DNA from: Pseudoips prasinana | Taxonomy: Eukaryota; Arthropoda; Insecta; Lepidoptera; Nolidae | Assembly (NCBI GenBank): GCA_951640165.1 | Contig: OX621250.1 | Location: 15,711,501-15,775,500 of the forward strand | Reading direction: 5' to 3' | Length of the DNA stretch: 64,000 nt | Shown: positions 49,501 through 55,511 of the stretch, piece by piece | Layout: each line of letters starts with the position of its first letter | Numbering within the stretch: position 1 is the stretch's first letter | The notes under the pieces: generated by a model | Databases searched by the model: none | Told to the model about the DNA's origin: nothing | The model's input: only the letters and a program-made list of their open reading frames with translations | Position numbers and translations under genes: made by a program

Positions 49501-51844
49501 ATAATAATATTAACCATAACACTGCCCCAACAGTAGACGACTTGAATATGCAGTATGACAAACTTATGTACTCACTAGAACAAAGCATAGCTTCCAAAAC
49601 CTCTATCAGAGACGACGACTCTCTGTGCGAGGATTTCGATCTTGAAGAGTTTATGACTTCATTTGACGAGGAAATACATAAACACAAGTCAGAAAATAAA
49701 CGCACATGTAGCTCTACAACTAGAATAGTCAAACAGTCAGATCTTGCAGACAGTAACAGAGAGTCAGAACTGAATAGTATCAGTTCGTCTCCCAAAGTCG
49801 TGAATGGTATGTCTCCGGTTAATAAGTCGATGTCTCTTAATTTTAGCAATAACAATGTAGGAAGTGAAAGCCTTTTCCCATCCTCTGTGAAACGTTCCAC
49901 TTCCCTCCTTGATTCCATTCAAAAGAAGTCTGTGATGAAGTTAGATAGCGCAAAGACGCATCATAAATCTGATCAACTGGAGCAAGACATAATGCAGTCG
50001 CTGAAAGACTTCGATACATTCTACGAATCCGAGAAAAAAGAAAGTCAGCCGAGTAAAAAGGAACCGGCGAGTTATAATGGGACGGCGAAGAGAGATCCTC
50101 GAATACGATCAGAGAAGAAGATTAAGAAAAACGAAAACGTAACTAATGGGAATTTTACACCCAATGGGAAATCGAGCAATGACTCCGCTTATAGCAGGTT
50201 AGTCAGGTAATTGTTTTTATTTCACGAATAAAATAAAATCGAAAATATATTAGTACCATATGATGATGATGTTACTTTGTATTTAAATCATGTGTTATAT
50301 TTCAGCTTAAACAGGTTGTCTCCTTCGAAATTGTCGTTAGCGAACCCCAATGGGTTGACGACGCTGAACCAAATGCCGGCGGGGTCAGAGTCGGGCAGTC
50401 ACAAGGAGGATGTGCGATCGATCTCAAGCGACGAGTTCCTTGCGATGGAACGTTCGGCGGAGCTCGACGAACCAATATCTCCGCCTGAAGTGCCTTACAA
50501 GGAGCCGGAAACACATATTAGCGGTCAGTCGTCTGCCATTAAGTAAATTTTAGTCTTAGTAGCTTTTTCTAGTGAGGGCCATCGTTATTCAAGCCGCTCA
50601 TTAGCCTCTGAAATGGCTCAATGACTTTCTTAGTGATTACAAGCAGTGCCGAATGCTTCTTCACCACTACACGAAAGTCATGATGACTCTCATAGCTGCC
50701 TAAACTCAAAAAGTGATTTTCGATTTGAATACGATTTTGAATTCACAAACACTTAGACGGAGTAGTTTATATATATAATTATTATGTGTGCCCCGAAAGC
50801 ATCGAAACTCTCCAAAGAGTTAACCGATTACAATACGGTTTCTTTTCTTCTGCAATCTAGTTTAATTAGGATGGTTATATAAATAATCAAGTTTAATGAA
50901 AAACTGTTGTCATTCAGTTCCTGCTCTTTTTACTGGTCGGAGATTTGGATCCATGGTGTTTGATTGTTTTATGTTATGTTATAAGTAAAACTATATAAGT
51001 ATTAAAAACGTTATATAAGCATTTTGACAAGAACTTCAAGTTGCTATTTAAATTCAATAAAATTATAATTCTATGTGATCCAAATATAAGTCACAGGTCT
51101 AATAATCTATTAGTACTTAGAAGTAAATATATATAGTTAACTTGATGATTAATTATAAGCGCTTTTTTAAGTCTATGTGAATAAAATTTTCAATATTGAC
51201 TAGATAGTCAGCAATGGTTTTAGCACAGCCTGTCAAACATGTTGGGCAGTTCTTTAAGTACTAGGTATTATTAATTATTTCAATATTGATTATGACCATA
51301 ATTTATATATGACATAATTACCAAAACATTGTATCTACCACCTCTACAAATAGCTATCTTATATCCACTCATATACAGGTAAAAAAATCCCTAGTGCGAA
51401 GTCTGTCCCAGGTAAAGATAGTAGCGCTCACATAGACAGATGCTCTCACCTAAGTCAGTCCATGGATGGATGACGACCAAAGTGGTTTAATTTCTAAGCG
51501 TGTGCTTCGGAGGGCAAGTTAAGCTGTCATTAGACAACAATCGTTAAGCCATGTCAGAGGTGTACTGGGCGGCTTGAACTTTCGACTCTAGGGTAACCAC
51601 AGCCCATAGTAGTACCTATAGTATATAACGCAAATTTTTCTTATATATTCCAGAGAAGCGCGTGAGTTCCCGCGCGTCGCGGCGCAGCGGCACGTGGCGC
51701 GGCGCGTCGCTGAGCTCCAGCGGCTCGGACGCGTCGCTCTCGCAGCCGCGCCTGTCGCGCTTCTGCCACGAGTGCGGCAACAAGTTCCCCGTCGACACCG
51801 CCAAGTTCTGCATACAGTGCGGCGTCAAGCGACTCGCGGTGTAG
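22460..51844 (+). CDS. ZC2HC1: C2HC zinc finger protein, ZC2HC1 (FAM164) family; ten coding exons
   Basis: Joined exons 22460-22511, 40072-40413, 42735-42871, 44945-45144, 45656-45783, 46250-46397, 46611-48425, 48638-50197, 50306-50523 and 51654-51844 give 4,791 bases, exactly 1,597 codons with stop. Every junction is GT-AG and phase-consistent. Two C2HC fingers (CX2CX11HX3C) lie at residues 93-112 and 185-204. The family phrase [17 protein letters not shown] follows finger 1, the [12 protein letters not shown] motif lies near 945-956, and a C-terminal zinc ribbon CX2CX11CX2C spans 1571-1589. Vertebrate ZC2HC1A is, to my knowledge, about 325 residues; here exons 7 and 8 of this list add a Lys/Asn/Ser-rich, probably disordered region of about 1,125 residues. 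The molecular role of the family is not established, so I claim none beyond zinc binding. Confidence 0.88.
23721..24221 (+). repeat. Dispersed element with accggccaagtgcgagtcgg end
   Basis: It starts accggccaagtgcgagtcgg and ends acggaaccctaaaa. A 12-bp inverted pair (agggttccgtag near 23753, ctacggaaccct near 24204) sits inside the two ends. An acatacggacggacagacat motif lies near the right end. It is a widespread lepidopteran repeat type, and a second copy in reverse orientation lies at 37656-37951. A 15-base G run (about 23932-23945) is internal. Confidence 0.7.
24673..24955 (+). repeat. tRNA-derived SINE (family 1)
   Basis: A-box-like ggcgtggttggtaaat (24681), B-box-like gggtttgtttccc (about 24726), then the family body (cctgagtctgggtgtaat, agtttgggatcagatggccg, tgtgtgaataa) and a (tta)n tail at about 24937. 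The same family is at 29782-30012, and reversed at 33895-34150 and 58080-58380. Confidence 0.8.
26380..26540 (+). repeat. Dispersed repeat with (atcc)n and ttcgcgtttataatatta end
   Basis: gagaaagtttcatgaaaatc, then catccatccatccatccata, then actttcgcgtttataatatt. This is a common lepidopteran repeat 3' end, also at 38735-38893 and reversed at 37137-37245. Confidence 0.65.
27310..27349 (+). CDS. ZC2HC1: Candidate alternative first exon of ZC2HC1 gene (form B)
   Basis: ATG at 27310 opens 13 codons ([13 protein letters not shown]) and ends A|gtaagt, an ideal donor, in phase 1. Joined to 40072 this gives Ser-Lys-Arg-Gln and stays in frame. Like form A it codes a short basic N-terminus ending in Lys-Lys. 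Initiator-like tcagt strings precede it at about 27232 and 27255. It is inferred from splice signal, phase and composition only. Confidence 0.45.
27350..29129 (+). other. Intron sequence
   Basis: No exon recognised. The minus frame 28231-28449 (72 codons) has no family features. 28790-29090 is an unusual GC-rich patch inside AT-rich DNA, content unknown. Confidence 0.5.
29130..29362 (-). pseudogene. LINE reverse-transcriptase C-terminal remnant, minus strand
   Basis: The plus strand shows cacgcctgtcttccagaggg, gacttccatttgttacgatc and aggtcttccccttccggttg, the antisense of a common lepidopteran LINE C-terminus ([12 protein letters not shown] on the minus strand). Frames are broken. Confidence 0.55.
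29412..29627. mobile_element. Fold-back MITE with about 95-bp arms
   Basis: Arms 29412-29506 and 29534-29627 are near-perfect inverted repeats beginning gtacagtcagc / gctgactgtac. The 27-base centre contains gtacagacgccagcacatc, the terminal sequence of a different fold-back family (39824-39961). No ORF. Confidence 0.85.
29677..29781 (+). repeat. tRNA-derived SINE (family 2), plus strand
   Basis: A-box-like tggcgcagtgg at 29683-29693. The body shares phrases with the minus-strand copies at 2030-2165 and 57235-57420. It is immediately followed by a family 1 SINE. Confidence 0.6.
29782..30012 (+). repeat. tRNA-derived SINE (family 1)
   Basis: A-box-like ggcgtggttggtaga (29791) and B-box gggttcgattcac (about 29832), family body and a (tta)n tail. 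It is intact from head to tail and close in sequence to 24673-24955. Confidence 0.8.
30013..31288 (+). other. Intron sequence with old repeat remnants
   Basis: 30480-30620 contains gctctccgaggcataggtta and tgacattatttggcccgacc, related to the repeat at 10150-10440. The minus frames 30462-30758 and 31007-31270 are not supported as genes. Confidence 0.5.
31289..33305 (+). other. Intron sequence
   Basis: A degenerate reversed copy of the 'ataatattagt' repeat lies at 31289-31400. The rest is AT-rich with nothing recognised. Confidence 0.5.
33306..33530. repeat. Tandem repeat, period about 29 bp
   Basis: Units aaattgagtcctgatggtat... begin at 33307, 33335, 33364, 33393 and 33421, with degenerate further copies at about 33494 and 33522. 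Spacing is 28-29 bases. Confidence 0.8.
33895..34150 (-). repeat. tRNA-derived SINE (family 1), minus strand, degenerate
   Basis: ctgatcccaaactacgcagc, gaattacacctagacactga and gtccagggtcttctggc are the antisense of family 1 landmarks. Confidence 0.6.
34330..34358. repeat. 12-bp inverted repeat
   Basis: gttttcctagaa and ttctaggaaaac flank a 5-base loop. The pairing extends imperfectly outward. Confidence 0.7.
34359..35534 (+). other. Intron sequence
   Basis: Open frames at 34755-34991 and 35330-35593 have no recognised domains. Nothing else seen. Confidence 0.45.
35535..35833 (+). promoter_or_regulatory. Candidate TATA promoter and 5' UTR for ZC2HC1 form C
   Basis: tatataaaa at 35535-35543 is followed about 26 bases later by an initiator-like ttcatgg (35560). 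The stretch to the ATG at 35834 would be a 5' UTR of about 270 bases with a short upstream reading frame starting at 35562. Inferred. Confidence 0.35.
35834..35864 (+). CDS. ZC2HC1: Candidate alternative first exon of ZC2HC1 gene (form C)
   Basis: ATG at 35834, ten codons ([10 protein letters not shown]), donor G|gtaagt, phase 1, in frame with 40072 (G|GC, Gly). It is the third phase-1 short start exon in the same intron and has a TATA-like element upstream. Confidence 0.38.
35865..37655 (+). other. Intron sequence with repeats
   Basis: 36475-36685 is a dispersed repeat (ttcggagggcatgttaatcg, ctagggtaaccactgcccac) with a second copy at 51400-51610. 37137-37245 is a reversed copy of the repeat at 26380. 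36080-36200 is a GC-rich patch, unassigned. Confidence 0.55.
37656..37951 (-). repeat. Dispersed element, reverse copy of the 23721 type
   Basis: gagttctgtacccaaagggt and tgtctgtctgtctgtccgtc at one end, ggtacggaacccttcg and gagtccgactctcacttggt at the other. Opposite orientation to 23721-24221 in the same intron. Confidence 0.7.
37952..39823 (+). other. Intron sequence with inverted repeat 38358-38429
   Basis: acgataaaatt...atttgaaaa (38358-38385) pairs with 38401-38429 as an imperfect stem. 38735-38893 is another 'ataatattagt' repeat. No exon recognised. Confidence 0.55.
39824..39961. mobile_element. Fold-back MITE, 42-bp arms
   Basis: Left arm 39824-39865 (acagacgccagcacatc...) and right arm 39920-39961 are inverted with a few mismatches. 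The centre is about 54 bp. A half copy is at 15120-15202, and the terminal motif is also embedded at 29516-29534. It lies 110 bp before an exon acceptor. Confidence 0.8.
40072..40413 (+). CDS. ZC2HC1: ZC2HC1 gene, exon with first C2HC finger
   Basis: Acceptor tgtttcag|gc, donor gaag|gtatga; enters and leaves in phase 1. It codes a Pro/Ser-rich segment, then finger 1 ([20 protein letters not shown]) and the basic [15 protein letters not shown] family motif. GC-rich (proline and alanine codons) compared with the surrounding introns. Confidence 0.9.
40414..42734 (+). other. Intron
   Basis: AT-rich, nothing recognised. Reading through the donor would give an unrelated extension ending at 40532. 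Confidence 0.6.
42735..42871 (+). CDS. ZC2HC1: ZC2HC1 gene, exon after finger 1
   Basis: Acceptor gcattttag|gt, donor aag|gtaagt; phase 1 in, 0 out. It completes the EGTDLEQYL phrase, then a Pro/Lys-rich linker. Confidence 0.88.
42872..44944 (+). other. Intron; contains a short RTE LINE remnant at 44570-44625
   Basis: The plus strand at 44574 (atgtgctggacaaaaacctc, ccgaaaagatttccataatg) is a diverged antisense RTE 3' end. No other feature. Confidence 0.55.
44945..45144 (+). CDS. ZC2HC1: ZC2HC1 gene, exon with second C2HC finger
   Basis: Acceptor ttgtgcag|cca, donor gacg|gttagt; phase 0 in, 2 out. Finger 2 is [20 protein letters not shown], followed by [14 protein letters not shown], a phrase typical of the region after finger 2 in this family. 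Confidence 0.9.
45145..45655 (+). other. Intron
   Basis: Nothing recognised; an open frame at 45264-45455 is not supported. Confidence 0.6.
45656..45783 (+). CDS. ZC2HC1: ZC2HC1 gene, Ser/Pro-rich exon
   Basis: Acceptor aatttacag|g, donor ttcag|gtaaga; phase 2 in, 1 out. Codes a Ser/Arg/Pro-rich linker ([20 protein letters not shown]). Confidence 0.85.
45784..46249 (+). other. Intron
   Basis: No feature recognised. Confidence 0.6.
46250..46397 (+). CDS. ZC2HC1: ZC2HC1 gene, linker exon
   Basis: Acceptor tttttgcag|aa, donor cgag|gtatga; phase 1 in, 2 out. Codes a polar linker ending [13 protein letters not shown]. Confidence 0.85.
46611..48425 (+). CDS. ZC2HC1: ZC2HC1 gene, giant exon 1 (605 codons)
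   Basis: Acceptor ccccttcactag|a with a strong pyrimidine tract, donor aaag|gttaga; phase 2 in and 2 out, length 1,815 (divisible by three). Codes a Lys/Asn/Glu/Ser-rich, low-hydrophobicity sequence with no recognised domain, probably disordered. The open frame continues past the donor to 48513. Skipping it keeps the frame. Confidence 0.8.
48638..50197 (+). CDS. ZC2HC1: ZC2HC1 gene, giant exon 2 with YDPF motif (520 codons)
   Basis: Acceptor actttacag|g, donor agcag|gttagt (or 9 bases later, gtcag|gtaatt, same phase). Phase 2 in and 2 out, length 1,560. It opens with [20 protein letters not shown], a family-conserved motif, then a long Ser/Asn/Lys-rich region with acidic patches such as [14 protein letters not shown]. 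Confidence 0.85.
50306..50523 (+). CDS. ZC2HC1: ZC2HC1 gene, penultimate exon
   Basis: Acceptor atatttcag|c, donor agcg|gtcagt (weak at the third intron base); phase 2 in, 1 out. Codes acidic [18 protein letters not shown]. If the intron is kept, translation adds seven codons (GQSSAIK) and stops at 50546, which removes the zinc ribbon. Confidence 0.8.
50524..51653 (+). other. Last intron, with dispersed repeat 51400-51610
   Basis: The repeat (ttcggagggcaagttaagct, ctagggtaaccacagcccat) is a second copy of 36475-36685 and ends about 45 bases before the acceptor. Confidence 0.6.
51654..51844 (+). CDS. ZC2HC1: ZC2HC1 gene, last exon with zinc ribbon
   Basis: Acceptor atattccag|ag, phase 1 in, stop TAG at 51842. 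Codes [13 protein letters not shown]..., then [20 protein letters not shown] with four ribbon cysteines (CX2CX11CX2C). Almost every codon ends in G or C, in sharp contrast to the two giant exons. Confidence 0.88.
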
Positions 51845-53860
51845 CTCCACCCCTACTTAGCCGTCCTGCGATAGTATTATAGAAGAAAACCCGCTCTAAG
51901 TCTGGACACGCGGTGGATTTCGAGAATTTGCCGACTCGTAATCGAGTCTACGTAATGAGAATTCGAGAAGGAATGTGTCTCAAGTTTAGCTACATATGTT
52001 CAAAACACAATCAAGTTCTCTGTTTCCTGCACAGGACAGAACCTATAAATATAGTCATCTGTATTACTTTGAAAAATACTGTATCAGTGAATAGTTTATT
52101 TAAACTAGAACATCTAGAACTAGTCCTATCAGATTCACTAGTGATCGGTTGTCAATTCCAAAGTAATAAAGTCCATGATGGCCTTTATTACTATTAAGCC
52201 TTTTACAGTTTACAGAGAACTTGACTGTATGTAGAATAGTCTATGGTATATACTTAAAAACTGTAAATTATTATTACCACACTTAATTTTGGATGAATGG
52301 AGGTGATATCTTCGATTTTTTGTCCTCTCTATTGGTGGATACTCTTCCTTCTCGTCCCTTCGGAGAATGTTTGCAGAAAGCATCGTTGCGTGGTCCACGT
52401 GAGAGTTCATTATACGGGAAGTCTCGAAGCTTCCTCTGATCGTTTCATTAGTCTATGACGAAATACCGGTTAGTGTATTGAAAACATTCATATCACGAAT
52501 ATTTATTAGGTGTGTGCAGCTATGCCACTCTTTTGATCCACAATGTGTTCTCTCGATTGAGTGCTGATTAGAAATGCCCTTTTAATAGGCTACGTGGAAT
52601 ATGTACCTACATGAACAACTATACAATTATGTATTCTCTATATTTAAAATGATCTGTTTCTATTATTATGTTGATACCCACATACAGGGTGCAATCGTTT
52701 TTGGAGTACGGCCCCTTAACCAGCTAGGTTATAAAAATCTTCACTCTATTATATCTATGGTACTCTTTGAGTATCACACTGATATATAATTGTCCGGCAA
52801 AGCAGTGAAAGCCTCACAGGCTAACTGTTAACGTCAAATAAAAAAGACTTTATAAATGAAATAATATTAGTGTCACATATTTTCAGCGATAGTTAATACT
52901 AATCATGGTATAAATATTAAAATATGACTATTATATTGTGTGTTTCAAATACAAAATAGAATTAGAACCTATTTATTTTAAACATAATAGCTATGGCCTA
53001 GAAATCTATCCCTGAAATATTTGACAGTAATATTATTATATTAATGTGTTGCATGTAATTTCTTTTATCCCGTGATAGATACTTATATGTAGGTAATTTT
53101 GTATATTTCGTATAGGGGTCGTAAAAAAGGACCTTAAATTTACCTCATATCAACGTAGGAAGTATATTTTTATACTCTTACTAAATGTATTTATTTATGT
53201 ACATGCACAATCGATAATCTCGGACCACTACTTAGATGAGAACCCAAAGTTTCTCCTAACTATAATGTGTAGCTAGCTATCTTAAAAGTAATGGCGTAAT
53301 ATTATTTACAAAACGTTACCAAATTACTATAATTTATGAACTAATTTGTGCCTTCATAATGAATTAGTATATAAAGTATCTTGTATTATGTTAGTAATCT
53401 CTGTTATTTTGTTTGCGAAGTTTTAATTTCTGTTGCAAAGTTTAGCAAATATTTGCAGGCGAGGAATGTGTAGCCTTGGAAATTGTAATATCTGTGATAT
53501 AACGAACATTTTGGTAGATCAAAACTTGTCCTCGAAACTTTTAAATTTGAATGGATTCAAAAATAAGTTTTAAGTGCCAATTTATTTATATAATTTGGGT
53601 TTGGAATGTAATTTTGTGTATATTTTTATTTTTTGTTTTGCCATTGTTAACGGATATCTTTTTTTAATAATAATATTGACTACCCCCTCCAAGGATTTCC
53701 ATTAACGTCTCTTGACCACTACAAAGTTGGCCATTTTAACAAGACTGATTTTATTTTCAAAGTTTTCGAACTTAATTAATCCTTAGTTATTGTTGTATAT
53801 TGTTTTTTTTTAATAAAATAACGATTTTATCATGTAATAAATTAACATTTTAATAATGAT
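51845..53860 (+). terminator. Probable 3' UTR and poly(A) signals of ZC2HC1 gene
   Basis: AATAAA hexamers occur at 52837, 53812 and 53836. The last two are followed by a T/G-rich stretch (tttgttgtttt), so the main cleavage site may be near 53855, with 52837 as a nearer alternative. The ORFs inside this stretch are not conserved-looking. Confidence 0.45.
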
Positions 53861-54164
53861 AATTTGTTGTTTTATTACTATTACATAAACCTGTAAAGGT
53901 GTTCGTATTTGATGGTTAACTACAATATGTTTTCTTAGTCATATACGCCCTAAACCATTGTAGGTACGCTGGATGAATAGCTAACCACAATACATGAAAA
54001 GTCTATTAATTTATCTAATAATTCAGGTTCAGGTTTTTATACATAACTAAACAACACACATTTTATATATTTCAATAACAGAATACATTTAGGGAGAACT
54101 GAATAGTCAAAATCAACTGGCAGAGTTGCCACAATTGCAATAGTGTACTATTACACAGAGAGAC

Positions 54165-54200
54165 TGCCGTGTGTGAATAATGTCCCAGGATATAAAAGCT
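54165..54200 (+). repeat. SINE (family 1) tail remnant
   Basis: gagactgccgtgtgtgaataa matches the 3' part of the family 1 SINEs (ggccgtgtgtgaataa). Confidence 0.5.
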
Positions 54201-54239
54201 GACTGGTCATAGTTAGTCCAAATAACACACACCGCAGTA

Positions 54240-55377
54240 ACTTGAAGTTGTACCGTTTATTGAGATTAAATTTGTGGATTACAATATTAACATCACCTCT
54301 ATGCACTAAAGAGTAAGGGAGAGTCATTAATTAATAAAGAATTAACTAGGAGTATTTAACAGAGTAATATACGCATCCTACGGACTGACTCTAATTTCTA
54401 ACTCCATCAGAATTTGTTCAGATCAAAGTACTCACAACCTTTTGGAACAAAACCATGTTAAGCGTATTTTGGACACCGAATTAAAATGGTAAAGGGATCC
54501 TTTTGGTAAAATAAAAGTCAAACATTTCATTAAAAAGACTGGAAATGCTTATTATCTCTTTGCTAAGAATCCATTCTTTTTAAAAACATATGGAGTAGAT
54601 GGCTAATTGAATTTTTGCATATTTGCTAGTTTGAAGTGGATGTATGGAGTATTTAGTAAAAATCTTTATGTAAACTAATCACACTGTTAAGCGTCAATCG
54701 TCAGCGTAAGTCACATAACACTTACACTTATAAAATATATTACCATTAATAATTATAATGCTAGCAGCACAACAAACATACATGAACTCTCTATTCCTCT
54801 ATTATTATTTTTTTTTGGAATCGAAGGGAACAAACTACAATATTTTCAAAGCAGAAATAAAGAAGTTATAGGACTTTTAAGCTGGCCGCACCAACGTAAC
54901 GTGGAGGATTGTGCGACCATGGATATCTCGGCAACTACTTGGGATGGAGATCTAATTCTTTGTGTCAATTGAACACTGAATTTGTCAACAATTGTCGAAA
55001 ACAAAAATTATAGCGATTTTTTTTTCTGTTTGCATAACTGCGGAACAATTGTAACGCACACTGCGCAGGACGGACAGCTGTACGTGTTCTAACAGTATAA
55101 AGAACTACTGTTATACTGTACCAAGAACTAAGTGCAAAATGACTCTCAAAAACATAGAGTATAAAAAATATAGATAGTCTTGATTAAGATTTAATATAGT
55201 TTTCTTAATCTACCAATAGGAAACTACGATACTTGTATCTACAATTTTAATACAAAAATTTAGATATAAATCTTATTTACAACAACAAGACCAAATATTG
55301 CTCATAATAGTTTTTAGGAATACATTAAGGTTATAAGACAACTTACTGCAAAAACTTAAATAAAACTAGAAAAGACA
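54240..55377 (-). terminator. Probable 3' UTR of TAF11
   Basis: On the minus strand the first clear AATAAA is at 54256-54261 (tttatt on plus), about 1.1 kb after the stop codon. No coding sequence intervenes. Confidence 0.35.
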
Positions 55378-55511
55378 CTAAAGTCTGAACATACTCCTGT
55401 GAGCTTTCTTTGTGGGGATGGCTCCCCTGACTCTCAACCTTCTCAGTGCTTCTCGAAGGTGCTTGGGTTGTAATGGGCCTGGTTCTCCAGAATTATCCAG
55501 AACTTCTAGAG
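55378..55511 (-). CDS. Taf11: Taf11 exon 5 (end of histone fold)
   Basis: Minus-strand acceptor tatttcag|ct, stop TAG at 55378-55380. Codes [19 protein letters not shown] and the basic C-terminus. Confidence 0.92.

Noticed and set aside
51616..51850. Arg/Ala-rich frames overlapping the last exon
   Set aside because: Produced by extreme GC content of the zinc ribbon exon in other frames.
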